Shown here in pieces: positions 16,716-26,225 of a DNA stretch of 64,000 nt. A program made the translations under genes and the position numbers. Source of the DNA: Paenibacillus harenae (GTDB lineage Bacteria > Bacillota > Bacilli > Paenibacillales > Paenibacillaceae). Position 1 is the stretch's first letter. Every line of letters begins with the position of its first letter. The DNA lies in contig NZ_JAUSST010000006.1 in NCBI RefSeq assembly GCF_030812415.1, positions 124,001-188,000 on the forward strand, in the 5' to 3' direction. The notes under the pieces were generated by a model. That model ran no database searches, was not told the origin of the DNA, and saw only the letters and a program-made list of their open reading frames with translations.

Positions 16716-16753
16716 AGAGCAGGCGCCCTTGTCCATACGGATGGGGGCGCTCT
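16716..16753 (+). other. Intercistronic hairpin between binding-protein and ATPase genes
   Basis: AGAGC-A-GGCGCCC and GGGGGCGCTCT form a strong stem-loop without a T tract in the 111-bp gap. Such hairpins often protect the abundant binding-protein message or reduce readthrough to the transporter genes. Confidence 0.6.
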
Positions 16754-16780
16754 ATCCTGTTTGGAGAGGAAGGTAGACAG

Positions 16781-18301
16781 TTGACGGAGCGAGAGGCAAG
16801 CAGGCTTGAGATGAAAGCAATATCCATTGAATTCCCCGGCGTGAAGGCGCTCACCGATGTTGACTTTCATACGTTGGCCGGACGTGCGCATGCTTTGATC
16901 GGCGCGAACGGGGCGGGCAAGTCCACGCTGATGAAGGTGCTTTCGGGCGCGTACAATCACTACACGGGCGAAATATGGCTGAATGGCAAGCACGCCCCCA
17001 TTCGGTCGCCTAAGGACGCGAAGGATAACGGCATTCAGATCGTCTATCAAGAAGTAGACACCGTACTTATTCCTAACTTGACCGTTGGCGAAAATATTAT
17101 GATGGAACAAACCGTCCATAACATGAAGGGACGGCATATGATCAGCTGGAAGCAGTTGCACCGCTCGGCGCAGGATGTGCTGAACCGATTGAACGTAAAG
17201 GTACCCACGAGAAAGCTTGTCCAAGAGCTGACGCTTGCGGAGAAGCAGATGGTATTGATCGCGCGGGCCGTGTCGATGGAGTGTCGTTTTCTCGTATTGG
17301 ACGAGCCGACGGCGCCTCTCAGCCATAACGAGACGGAGCAGCTGTTCCGCCTCGTAGGGCAGCTGAAGTCGGAGGGCGTCGGCGTCATCTTCATTTCCCA
17401 CCGTTTGCCGGAGCTGTACGAGATTTGCGACGACATCACGATTATGCGTGACGGAAAGCTGGTCGTGCGGGATGAAATCGGCCGCATGAGCCAGCAGCAG
17501 ATTGCCCTGCACATGCTCGGCGCGAAGCTGGACGGTCAGTTCCCGAAGAAGGAACGGTCGATCGGGGAGAAATGGTTCGAGGCGAAGTCGATTCGCGATG
17601 CCGGCAAGGTGAAGGACGTTGATTTGTTCATCCGCAGAGGCGAAATCGTCGGTCTTGCGGGTCTCGTGGGCGCTGGCAAGACGGAGCTCTGCCGTGCCTT
17701 GTTCGGAGCGTCTTCTGCGTCGTCGGGCGATGTTTATCTGCAAGGGCGCAAGCTGCGGATTCGGTCGCCGCATCAGGCGGTGAAGAACGGGCTGGCGCTC
17801 GTACCGGAGGAACGTCGCCGCGAGGGCATATTCGTAGACGAGTCGGTAACGGACAATATTACGGCGGCTGTCCTATCGCGATTCACGAAGTGGGGCTCCT
17901 GGCTGAGTGCGGCAAGGGAGAAGAATGCCTCTGCTTCGATCATTAGCGATCTTGGCATCAAGACGCCAAGCGGAGCTGCGAAGGTTCGCAATCTGTCGGG
18001 CGGCAATCAGCAGAAGGTTGCCATTGGCAAATGGCTGCTCGTCGATGCCGACGTGTATATTTTCGACGAGCCGACCAAAGGGGTCGATGTCGGCGCGAAG
18101 CGCGACATCTACGATCTGGTGGCCGAACTGGCCAGCCGCGGCAAATGCATCTTGTACGCCTCCAGCGAAATGTCCGAGATGATGGGCATCACCGACCGCA
18201 TGTACGTCATGTATGACGGCGGCGTCATTAAGGAGCTGGAGACGAAGCATACGAATGAAGAAGAGATCTTGCTGTACAGCACTGGAGGCTTGTTGACATG
18301 A
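16781..18301 (+). CDS. Sugar ABC transporter ATP-binding protein, RbsA/MglA type
   Basis: A 506-residue double ABC ATPase of the CUT2 class that drives monosaccharide import. The first nucleotide-binding domain has Walker A GANGAGKST and Walker B FLVLDEPTAPL. The second has a degenerate Walker A GLVGAGKTE, signature NLSGGNQQK and Walker B YIFDEPTKGVDVG. This pattern is usual for RbsA proteins. The start is a TTG at 16781 behind AGGAAGG; an ATG at 16811 is possible. The stop overlaps the permease start by four bases (ATGA), so translation is coupled. Confidence 0.92.
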   Translation: MTEREASRLEMKAISIEFPGVKALTDVDFHTLAGRAHALIGANGAGKSTLMKVLSGAYNHYTGEIWLNGKHAPIRSPKDAKDNGIQIVYQEVDTVLIPNLTVGENIMMEQTVHNMKGRHMISWKQLHRSAQDVLNRLNVKVPTRKLVQELTLAEKQMVLIARAVSMECRFLVLDEPTAPLSHNETEQLFRLVGQLKSEGVGVIFISHRLPELYEICDDITIMRDGKLVVRDEIGRMSQQQIALHMLGAKLDGQFPKKERSIGEKWFEAKSIRDAGKVKDVDLFIRRGEIVGLAGLVGAGKTELCRALFGASSASSGDVYLQGRKLRIRSPHQAVKNGLALVPEERRREGIFVDESVTDNITAAVLSRFTKWGSWLSAAREKNASASIISDLGIKTPSGAAKVRNLSGGNQQKVAIGKWLLVDADVYIFDEPTKGVDVGAKRDIYDLVAELASRGKCILYASSEMSEMMGITDRMYVMYDGGVIKELETKHTNEEEILLYSTGGLLT

Positions 18302-19290
18302 AGGCTGCCGAAGCGAATCGGAGCCCGAAAGGGTTTAATTTCTTTGATTTTCTATATAAATACGGGACGTTAATTACGATCCTGCTGCTCGTTGCCGTAT
18401 TCGGTACGATGACGGACAACTTCTTGAACGGCGCTAACATTATAAATATATTGCGCTCGATTGCTATCGTAACGATTATAGCGACTGGACTTACAGTATC
18501 GCTTTCGGTAGGCGGCTTCGACTTATCTGTCGGTTCAACGGCATCGGTTTCTAACGCGCTTGTCATCTCGATGTTCGTCTGGCATGGTCAGAGCGTCGGC
18601 GTCGGGATTGTCGTCTCCATCGCCTTCTGTCTCGTCATCGGCTTAATTAATGCTTTTCTTGTCATCAACTTCAAGATTCAAGATATGTTGATGACGCTGG
18701 CGACGATGTTCATCTTCCAAGGCGTGGCGCTCACGTATACAAGAGGGGCGACGATCTCGCAAAATATGATCATGCCAAACGGCGATTTTGCTACGGGAGT
18801 CATTCCCGATTCCTTCGGCAAGCTCGGCGAAGTGCCGTGGATCATCATCATTATGCTGCTTGTGGTCGCAGTCGTTCACCTATTCCTGACTTACACGAAG
18901 CATGGCCGTTATATGTACATGATCGGCGGCAATCCGGAAGCGGCCAAGCTGTCGGGCATCGCGGTCGGCAAATACCGCTTGATCGCCTATCTCGTGTCGG
19001 CTTTGTTCGCGGCAATCGGCGGCATCGTGCTTGGCGCGCGCGTCATGAATGCCGAAGTTAATGCGGGCGGCCCTTATTTGATGGACGCGGTCGCGGCGGC
19101 TTTTATCGGTTACTCGGTACTCGGCGCAGGCAAGCCCAATGCGTTCGGCACGTTCGCGGGCGCTGTGCTTATCGGTATTTTGTCCAATGGGCTTATCATG
19201 CTCTCCGTTCCCTATTACGCGATGGATATTGTGAAAGGCTCCGTTCTGGCGCTCGCGCTCGCGATAACGTACTACAAGCGAAAGCACTAG
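18298..19290 (+). CDS. Sugar ABC transporter permease, RbsC type
   Basis: A 330-residue integral membrane protein with eight to ten hydrophobic segments and the CUT2 permease phrases GGFDLSVGST, GRYMYMIGGNPEAAKLSGI and GAGKPNAFGTFAGA. It forms the membrane channel with the preceding ATPase. Its start overlaps the ATPase stop. A terminator follows, which separates it from the kinase gene. Confidence 0.93.
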   Translation: MKAAEANRSPKGFNFFDFLYKYGTLITILLLVAVFGTMTDNFLNGANIINILRSIAIVTIIATGLTVSLSVGGFDLSVGSTASVSNALVISMFVWHGQSVGVGIVVSIAFCLVIGLINAFLVINFKIQDMLMTLATMFIFQGVALTYTRGATISQNMIMPNGDFATGVIPDSFGKLGEVPWIIIIMLLVVAVVHLFLTYTKHGRYMYMIGGNPEAAKLSGIAVGKYRLIAYLVSALFAAIGGIVLGARVMNAEVNAGGPYLMDAVAAAFIGYSVLGAGKPNAFGTFAGAVLIGILSNGLIMLSVPYYAMDIVKGSVLALALAITYYKRKH

Positions 19291-19305
19291 CGAGAACATA
19301 GAAAC

Positions 19306-19352
19306 AAAGCGGCTCCGACAGTCTAGATTGGGACTGAGGGCCGCTTTTTTTC
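19306..19352 (+). terminator. Intrinsic terminator of the sugar ABC operon
   Basis: AAAGCGGC and GGCCGCTT arms with an inner CAGTC/GACTG stem are followed by seven Ts. Confidence 0.88.
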
Positions 19353-19428
19353 TTGCCGACAAATGCATCCAATAGCGTCCTTTTATGATATATTTAGGTC
19401 AAAAAAGAGTATGAGGCTGGGGGAAATT

Positions 19429-20742
19429 ATGATCGCTTATTACAAAGATTTTATGTTGAATATTTTTCTTATTTTTTCCCCGCTTGTGTTTTATCCTTAT
19501 ATATTCCGGGTGAAGGGCAGGCTGGTACTGTACCGCTTCTTGCTCTATATCGTTTTTGCAATTGCGCTTATTACAACGATGTCTTTCCCGATTCATATTA
19601 ATGGTCTCACGTACGATTTTCGCTCCATTCCGCTGGCTATCGGATCCTTGTACGGCGGGATGCCCGTCGCGTTGCTGTTATATGCCACATTACTAATCTA
19701 CCGTTATTTGCTGGGCAGTCCGAACGAGCTTCTGTACATTTGTGCGTTGCTGCCGAGTCTGATTGTCGTGTACGGGGTTAACAAACGCTATCATACTCTT
19801 AAGCTGCCTCATAAAATCATTGCCGCAGTGCTGTTATGCACTTCCATTAAATTGATCGCGTTTTCTATATACTTCGCGTTGATCGGGAAGCTTGAATTGT
19901 TCTACGGCAAGCCGCTCGCGACGCTCCAAACGTATTTGGTGCAGGGCGTCATCGTCGGAATCGGCATCTATTTAATCGAGAAATTGGTCAAATACTTCTA
20001 TATGCAGGAAGAGGTTATTCGCAGCGAGAAAATGAAGATCGTGGGCGATATGGCCGCATCCGTCGCCCACGAGATCCGCAACCCGCTAACGACCGTCAGA
20101 GGGTTTATCGAGCTGCTCGGAACGGCTAACTTAAGCCAGCAGAAAAAAGACTTTTACAAACAAATCAGCCTCGAAGAGTTGGATCGGGCGCAGCTGATCA
20201 TTACCGATTATTTGGCGCTCGCCAAACCCGACCCCGAGACGGTCGAAAATATCGACTTAAATGAAGAGGTTCGTTATTTGTCGAACGTGCTGCTCACCTA
20301 CGCGAACTATAACAACATTCAGATAAAGGAAAACGTTGCGGCTGGGCAGCCGCTTCTGGTTGCGGGTGATCGGTACAAGTTCCGGCAAGCGATGATTAAT
20401 ATCGGCAAAAATGCGATCGAGGCGATGCCGGGCGGCGGCGTACTGGAGATTCGATCGGACAAAACCCACGATGAGCTGCTTATTCGCATCAGCGATAACG
20501 GCTGCGGCATGACGCAGGAGCAGATCCGGCGGCTTGGGACGCCGTATTATTCAACGAAAGAGAAAGGGACGGGCCTTGGAACCATGGTCTCGTTCGGCAT
20601 CATCAAGAAGATGAACGGGAAGATCGACATTCAAAGCAAGGTAGGGGCGGGAACGACGTTTCAGTTCAGCTTCGCGAAGGATGCGAAAGGGATGGAAGAA
20701 GTGAGCCGGCGAGTCGGCATGATGCGGGAAGAATCGCAATAA
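19429..20742 (+). CDS. Membrane sensor histidine kinase, KinB-like
   Basis: A 437-residue kinase with about six transmembrane segments of the 5TMR-LYT kind (residues 1-185), without a large external domain. A HisKA domain follows with the phosphorylated His214 in VAHEIRNPLTTVRGFIELL, then a HATPase with NIGKNAIEAM, DNGCGM and TKEKGTGLG boxes. Length, topology and the N-terminal text resemble Bacillus KinB, which feeds the Spo0 phosphorelay. No response regulator is adjacent, which fits an orphan phosphorelay kinase. I chose the ATG at 19429 behind GGGGGAA; in-frame ATGs lie at 19363 and 19411. Confidence 0.85.
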   Translation: MIAYYKDFMLNIFLIFSPLVFYPYIFRVKGRLVLYRFLLYIVFAIALITTMSFPIHINGLTYDFRSIPLAIGSLYGGMPVALLLYATLLIYRYLLGSPNELLYICALLPSLIVVYGVNKRYHTLKLPHKIIAAVLLCTSIKLIAFSIYFALIGKLELFYGKPLATLQTYLVQGVIVGIGIYLIEKLVKYFYMQEEVIRSEKMKIVGDMAASVAHEIRNPLTTVRGFIELLGTANLSQQKKDFYKQISLEELDRAQLIITDYLALAKPDPETVENIDLNEEVRYLSNVLLTYANYNNIQIKENVAAGQPLLVAGDRYKFRQAMINIGKNAIEAMPGGGVLEIRSDKTHDELLIRISDNGCGMTQEQIRRLGTPYYSTKEKGTGLGTMVSFGIIKKMNGKIDIQSKVGAGTTFQFSFAKDAKGMEEVSRRVGMMREESQ

Positions 20743-20747
20743 AATAA

Positions 20748-20802
20748 AGGGGTTATCCCACAGGTCGGAATGGATCGACCTGTAGGATAACCCCTGTTTT
20801 GT
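20748..20802. terminator. Bidirectional terminator between kinase and SNF2 genes
   Basis: AGGGGTTATCC and GGATAACCCCT with an inner ACAGGTCG/CGACCTGT form a hairpin of about 19 bp between convergent genes, with T-rich sequence on both sides. Confidence 0.9.
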
Positions 20803-20834
20803 CTATGGGCCTTGCATTGCCGTCCGTCTATATC

Positions 20835-23800
20835 CTATTCGGCAAAATCGTTCCGCAGCGTGAAGAGGTCGCGGAGCGCGTCGGTGGACAGCTCGGTAAT
20901 CCAGCCCTCGGAGCTCGTTATGATCGTGTCGCTAAGCTGCTGCTTGCTCTCCAGCATCTCGTCGATCCGTTCCTCGAGCGTGCCGAGCGAAATGAACTTG
21001 TGCACCTGCACGTCGCGGGTCTGACCCATCCGATAGGCGCGGTCGGTTGCCTGGTTCTCGACGGCCGGATTCCACCAGCGGTCGAAGTGGAATACATGAT
21101 TCGCCGCCGTCAGGTTAAGGCCGACACCGCCGGCCTTAATGGACAAGATGAACACGTTCGGCTGCTCGGCCGGCGGCAATGTCTGCGATTGGAACTGCTC
21201 GATCATCCGATCCCGCCCGCTCTTGGACGTGCTGCCGTTCAAGTAAAGCACCGGCTCCCCCAGCTCGTGCTGAAGCACCTGCTGCAGCATCTGACCCATG
21301 CCGACATACTGCGTGAAGACAAGGCAGCGCTCGCCTTCTTCGCGCAGCTCCCGAACCATGGCGAGCAGACGCTCCAGTTTGGACGAGCGGCTAATGAGCG
21401 ATTCGAAATCCGGTGCCGTGTCAACCGCTGCTCCTTTAACCGAGGCTTCGACAGCCGAGTTCTCCTTCGTCAGCAGAACCGGGTGGTCGCACAGCTGCTT
21501 AAGCTGCGTAAGCGCGGCAAGTATGGCACCTTTGCGCTCGATGCCCTCGAGCTTCTGCATCCGGTCCATGAGCTGGTTCACGGTCTGGTCATAGAGAGCG
21601 CCTTGCTCGGCCGTAAGATGAATATAGGTCTTCATCTCGTTCTTATCCGGCAGGTCAAGCTGGATAGAGGGATCCTTCTTCTTGCGGCGCAGCATGAACG
21701 GCTTCACGAGCTTCTGCAAGTCGGCCATCCGCTTCTCGTCGCGCTCGATTTCGATGGCTTTGACGAAGCGCTGCTGGAAGCCCGCGGCGCTGCCCAGAAA
21801 GCCGGGGTTGATGAAGTCGTAGATCGCCCATAGCTCCGTGAGGCGATTCTCGATCGGCGTGCCTGTTAACGCAATCCGGTGCTTCGCCTGCATGCCGCGA
21901 ACGGCGGACGACTGCTTCGTCTGGGCGTTCTTGATATTTTGCGCCTCGTCGAGGCAAATGGCAGCCCATTGAATCGGCTGCAGCAGCTCTTGGTCGAGCG
22001 TGGCCGTCGCATAAGAGGTCAGCACGATGTCGGCTTGCAAGGTCTGCGCAAGGAAGGCGTCGCCGCTGCTGCGCCTGCCGCCGTAATGGAGCGTGACGCC
22101 GAGCGACGGGGCGAAGCGCTGAATTTCCTTCTGCCAGTTGCCGAGCACCGAGGTCGGGCAAATGATTAGGGCAGGAGGAGCGCCGTCCGGCAGCCCTCCG
22201 GATTCCTTCATATGCAGCAAGTACGCGATTAGCTGTACGGTCTTGCCTAAGCCCATATCGTCGGCGAGGCAGGCGCCGAGGCCGAAACGCCTTAAGAAGG
22301 CGAGCCATGCGTAGCCGTCGCGCTGGTACGCCCGCAGCTCGGCGCGCAGCCCGGCCGGCGGCTCTAGCGGCGGCAGCTCGGATTGCGAGCCGAGCTGTCC
22401 GATCAGCTTAACGAGATGCTCGTTAAGCTCGACCTCCAGCTGAACGCGGGCCGCGTTGTCGGCCGCATCCGCAGCAATGTCTTCGGCGCTGCTCCCGCCG
22501 TCGCTTCCGAGAAGATGCAACTGCAGAACGTCTTGGAAGGAAAGGCCTTCCGAACGGTCCACGCTTGCCATCAGCTTGCGAATTTGCGACAGCAGGGCAG
22601 GGTCAAGCGAGATCCATTGTCCGCGGAAGCGGACAAGACGCTCGCCCCGGGCGACGAGCTCGGCGAATTCCTCCTCGGTCAGATCGGCTTCTCCGATCGC
22701 GATTCGCCAGTCGAAGTCGACGAGCGAGTCGAGGCCGAACAACGAGCGGTTCGTCCCGCGGCCCGCGTTGTCCTTCACTTTGGCGCGCAGCCGCGGCTTC
22801 TTCTTGCTGGCCGCCTCCCACCAGGCGGGAAGCAGCACCTGCCAGCCGGCTTCGAGCAGGCGGCGGCTGCCCGTCGTTAGAAACTGCCAAGCGGCCTCAT
22901 CCGATAGCGGAGCGCTTAGCAGATCTTTGCTGCCCGAACTGACCTCTGCCAGCTGTTCAGCCGGCAAGCATGCGCGAAGATGCTCAAGCCATCCGGTCGA
23001 GCGTTCCTGCACGTAGCTTGACCACGAGGCGGGCCAAGAGCCGAGCGCGCTGCCGTCCCCTGCAAGCCGTATTGGCGTAATTGCCGTCTGGTCCAGCTTA
23101 TCTTGAAGCACAAGCCGCAGCCGCCATTCCAGCTCCTCTTCGCCGGGCTCAAGCAATTGCAGCATGGGACGGAAAGGCGCCGTATCGGCCCTCCAGCCGA
23201 TCGCCATGAGCCAAGCCTGCTCGTCCATGCCTTCGACAGTCGAATGATCGCTCGCGAACAAGAGCGGAAATTCTCTGCGCAGATCGGCTTCTTCCGATTC
23301 CGTAGAATAGAAACGCTTGAACACCGACGCAGAGAAGGCGGCTTTAAGACCTTCGGTTAGAGCTTCGTCTTGTTGCGATGGAGTTTCTCCGGCTTGCCGG
23401 CCATCCTGTGTCGCAAACGTAGCCGCATCTGTATCCTTGTCGTCCCAGCTCCATTCCAGCTTACCCTCCAGGAAAGCCGATAGGTTCGGGATATAGCGCT
23501 TCTCCTCGAGGTTTGCCGCCAACAGAGGCGCGAGCTGGACGATCGCCGGGCCATGTCCCGCCCATTCCCATTCCATAGAAGAGAGCAGCTCCAGCTCGGA
23601 GAAGAAAGGAATCACCTGCTCGGCAGGCAATAATATCAGCTCCGTGTTCTGCACCTGCATCACCTCGAGCTCCGTTCCGTAGAAGGAGGGCTCGTGCCAG
23701 GCGAACAAGAGCTGCTTCAGCACCAATCCGTTCAGAGCGCTAATGCGATTCGCTTTATGCCCGTAAAGAAGGGCGTCGCCTTGCGTCGTTAAAGTGACCG

Positions 23801-23837
23801 TAACCTTGGCCGTATCGACATGCGTGCCTATGCTCAT
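20835..23837 (-). CDS. ywqA: SNF2-family helicase-like ATPase (YwqA type)
   Basis: A 1000-residue superfamily-2 DNA translocase. The N-terminal half is the bacterial SNF2-associated region. The ATPase core shows Walker A ADDMGLGKTVQ, motif II LDEAQNIKN, motif III LTGTPIENRL, and motifs V/VI in AGGVGLNLT and QATDRAYRMGQTRDVQVH. Such proteins remodel protein-DNA complexes or aid repair; the bacterial role is poorly defined. Its ATG overlaps the stop of the SWIM gene (ATGA), which fixes the start despite an open frame upstream and indicates coupled translation. The same gene pair exists in B. subtilis as ywqA/ywqB. Confidence 0.92.
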   Translation of the reverse strand: MSIGTHVDTAKVTVTLTTQGDALLYGHKANRISALNGLVLKQLLFAWHEPSFYGTELEVMQVQNTELILLPAEQVIPFFSELELLSSMEWEWAGHGPAIVQLAPLLAANLEEKRYIPNLSAFLEGKLEWSWDDKDTDAATFATQDGRQAGETPSQQDEALTEGLKAAFSASVFKRFYSTESEEADLRREFPLLFASDHSTVEGMDEQAWLMAIGWRADTAPFRPMLQLLEPGEEELEWRLRLVLQDKLDQTAITPIRLAGDGSALGSWPASWSSYVQERSTGWLEHLRACLPAEQLAEVSSGSKDLLSAPLSDEAAWQFLTTGSRRLLEAGWQVLLPAWWEAASKKKPRLRAKVKDNAGRGTNRSLFGLDSLVDFDWRIAIGEADLTEEEFAELVARGERLVRFRGQWISLDPALLSQIRKLMASVDRSEGLSFQDVLQLHLLGSDGGSSAEDIAADAADNAARVQLEVELNEHLVKLIGQLGSQSELPPLEPPAGLRAELRAYQRDGYAWLAFLRRFGLGACLADDMGLGKTVQLIAYLLHMKESGGLPDGAPPALIICPTSVLGNWQKEIQRFAPSLGVTLHYGGRRSSGDAFLAQTLQADIVLTSYATATLDQELLQPIQWAAICLDEAQNIKNAQTKQSSAVRGMQAKHRIALTGTPIENRLTELWAIYDFINPGFLGSAAGFQQRFVKAIEIERDEKRMADLQKLVKPFMLRRKKKDPSIQLDLPDKNEMKTYIHLTAEQGALYDQTVNQLMDRMQKLEGIERKGAILAALTQLKQLCDHPVLLTKENSAVEASVKGAAVDTAPDFESLISRSSKLERLLAMVRELREEGERCLVFTQYVGMGQMLQQVLQHELGEPVLYLNGSTSKSGRDRMIEQFQSQTLPPAEQPNVFILSIKAGGVGLNLTAANHVFHFDRWWNPAVENQATDRAYRMGQTRDVQVHKFISLGTLEERIDEMLESKQQLSDTIITSSEGWITELSTDALRDLFTLRNDFAE

Positions 23838-25483
23838 GGGATCAGCTTTCCTTTCCGCAGTTCTTCCGAAAGCGCGCGGAGCCTGCTGTGGCGGTCCAGG
23901 AACGAGCCTAAGAAGAGCTCCCATCTGTCCTCGCGCTTCAGCTTCTTATATAGCTTGGCCAGCCGTTTTAGCAGCTTGACCGCATTTTTGTAATCGGCTC
24001 TGTTCTTAAGCAGTACGTATCGCTCCACCGCTTGATGGTAGAAGGGAAGCAGCAACCCGGGATCGTTTTTCTCGATATCGGCGAATTCCGTGACACGATA
24101 GTCAAGCGGTTCTCTTCCTTGGCTTATTTGGTAGTCCATCCACTCGCGCAGCTTGCCGTATGCCTTCAGCTTATCCTCGTAAGCATCAAGGCTTGCCGGG
24201 AGCCGCCGCTTCAGCGCATCCCACATAAGCGGTTCGGCATCCGGACGATGGCGTACGGCCACATCCCAGATTTGGGAATACAACAGCTCCGCATTGCCGG
24301 AGAAGCCCGTCATGCCAGAGCCAATCCACGTCATCCATTCAACCAGGCGATCCCATTGTTCATTTCGTATCATCTCCCGCAAAAAACGAAACAGATCGTC
24401 GGGATTCCATTCGGACCGATTGACGGCGAGCAGAAGCTCTCTCGACTCGCGGTCGTTCTCTTGTCCGAACCAAGCCCAGCTCCGCGCGATCGTCCACGGA
24501 TACGCACGCAATTCACTCCCTAATGTATCGGAAGCCGCCTCCAGCTGCCGCAGCTCCTCGGCATACAGCTCCGTGCCGTCCATATTGGGCTGAAGCCAAT
24601 TGGTCCATAGCTCAAAATAAAAAGCGGAAGCAGATGATTGATTGCGTGGCTGGGTAAGCATTTTGCGGCGCAAGAAAGCAAGCGTCCCGGTTGCGCGTTC
24701 CCATTGCTCAGGTTCGTCTCTTAGCGCAAGCCTTTCATCCAGTAAGCCCATAATCTCCTTCTCCACATCGGACGCCGCGGAATGGGTGAAGAATCCCATA
24801 TAGAAGTTATGCTGCATCGATGAGCCGTTCATAGGCATCGTCAGCGCTTGCAGCACGAATAGGCGCGCGTGCAATTGAAGAAACTGCTCCAGAACGGGGG
24901 ACAGCGAAGGTTTATGGGCGAAAATGGACTTCAGCGAATCCTGCGCATATTGCGCGTTCCTTGTTCTGTCCTGCAAGCTTGCCGTGCAGAGGGCGAACCA
25001 TTCATGCCATTGCTCTATCGTCATTCGAGGCAGCTCGTCGCCCTTGGCCGACAGCTCCGCTGCGGATGCGACAACCGGCTTAGCCGCTGACGGCTTCGGC
25101 CTTCGATCGACCGTCATGGAGGTTGCCGTTCTTGGGGCCGGCCTTCCCGTCACATATTGCTGGGCGTTCACAAGCGTTTCGACGGACCGGTTCTGAAGCC
25201 TCGCATACTCGAGCAGCACCGCAAATTGATGCTTGCAGTTGTTCCGCACAGGGCAGGTGCAATGATTTAAGGTGAAAAAATCAAGATTCATCTCGACCTC
25301 ATAGTTTTCATTTCCCTCTACAACGCCCTCAATGTGCTGCGGCGCGCTCATCGACAGATGAAGGACGCGCCCTTGTCTATAGTAAGCGTATCCGCGCTTG
25401 ACGGTTGCCTCGTCGAAGTTGTCGGCGACGTCTTGAATGAGCATATTCCACTGGCCTTGATCCATTGCAAACAAGTCGTCCAT
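23834..25483 (-). CDS. ywqB: SWIM zinc-finger protein (YwqB type)
   Basis: A 549-residue protein with a SWIM zinc finger near residues 70-90, where the ligands follow the CxC...CxH plan in HCTCPVRNNCKHQFAV. The rest is a long helical, Trp-rich region of unknown fold. SWIM fingers bind DNA or proteins and recur beside SNF2 ATPases. Here the stop overlaps the SNF2 start, so the two probably act as a complex. GGGAG precedes the ATG. The first gene of the operon, it is probably driven by a promoter in the AT-rich gap above 25484. Confidence 0.9.
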   Translation of the reverse strand: MDDLFAMDQGQWNMLIQDVADNFDEATVKRGYAYYRQGRVLHLSMSAPQHIEGVVEGNENYEVEMNLDFFTLNHCTCPVRNNCKHQFAVLLEYARLQNRSVETLVNAQQYVTGRPAPRTATSMTVDRRPKPSAAKPVVASAAELSAKGDELPRMTIEQWHEWFALCTASLQDRTRNAQYAQDSLKSIFAHKPSLSPVLEQFLQLHARLFVLQALTMPMNGSSMQHNFYMGFFTHSAASDVEKEIMGLLDERLALRDEPEQWERATGTLAFLRRKMLTQPRNQSSASAFYFELWTNWLQPNMDGTELYAEELRQLEAASDTLGSELRAYPWTIARSWAWFGQENDRESRELLLAVNRSEWNPDDLFRFLREMIRNEQWDRLVEWMTWIGSGMTGFSGNAELLYSQIWDVAVRHRPDAEPLMWDALKRRLPASLDAYEDKLKAYGKLREWMDYQISQGREPLDYRVTEFADIEKNDPGLLLPFYHQAVERYVLLKNRADYKNAVKLLKRLAKLYKKLKREDRWELFLGSFLDRHSRLRALSEELRKGKLIP

Positions 25484-25627
25484 GTTCGTACAATCTCCCT
25501 TAAATCACATTAAATAAATTATATCACTAACAAGAATAGTCGTCATATGAGGCAATAAGGCCGCCTATTCGCTAGTGGAATAGACAGCCTCGCCGATCAT
25601 TGAGGTTCTATGAAAGATGGATATGTT

Positions 25628-26011
25628 TCAGCGTTTAATTTTAACTTTGGTGAGCTCCCGTTGCGTGAAGCGCTGAGCCGCTACGAGCTGACCGTCGGCA
25701 TTTTTGCCCCAAACGGATACGAGCACCTTCCGGTTGCCGGTGAGGATTTGCACTTCGTACTGGGCAAGCGAAGCCACTTCAAGAATAACGAAGTCCGATT
25801 GAAATCGACTTAACGTTAATAAACGATCGGTCAACAATCTCTTCGCTCCGTTCAATTCGAACAGCTTCACGCGCACCCTGACGTTATTGCAGGTACTATT
25901 GTTGAGCGCCTTGACGAATACGAAGCTCGATGCGCCGGGCGGGGTGAACGTCGTGTCGACATTAACGGAGTTCTCGACCGGACCCGTTGAATATTTGTAA
26001 TTCACAGCCAT
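25628..26011 (-). CDS. Hypothetical protein, beta-rich, 127 residues
   Basis: A small soluble protein with no signal peptide and a strongly alternating beta pattern (for example SSFVFVKALNNSTCNNVRVR and YEVQILTGNRKVLVSVWGK). It looks like one beta-sandwich domain and resembles uncharacterised proteins common in Paenibacillus. The ATG at 26011 follows GAGAGGTTG; a GTG three codons earlier is possible. It has no clear operon partner. No function is proposed. Confidence 0.65.
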   Translation of the reverse strand: MAVNYKYSTGPVENSVNVDTTFTPPGASSFVFVKALNNSTCNNVRVRVKLFELNGAKRLLTDRLLTLSRFQSDFVILEVASLAQYEVQILTGNRKVLVSVWGKNADGQLVAAQRFTQRELTKVKIKR

Positions 26012-26225
26012 CAGTCTCACAACCTCTCAGGTAGAATACTATATTCTATGAAAAGGCTGAAGCGAATCTTGGACGATTCTACTCGATTGGCTCAGAAATA
26101 ACGGTCATAATCTCCGACTATAACGTAACGCCTATTCCGGCCTTGTACCGAAACAATTGCAGCATGAAATACGTCTTAATAATGACATCAAGCAAAAAGC
26201 GTTGCAAAAGAGAGGGGCAGTTATT

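Noticed and set aside
15503-17773. Two long minus-strand frames opposite the ribose-type binding protein and ATPase genes.
   Set aside because: The plus-strand genes have strong family motifs; the antisense text has none.
20799-21833. A 344-codon plus-strand frame inside the SNF2 gene region.
   Set aside because: It lies wholly opposite the SNF2 ATPase core, whose helicase motifs are intact.
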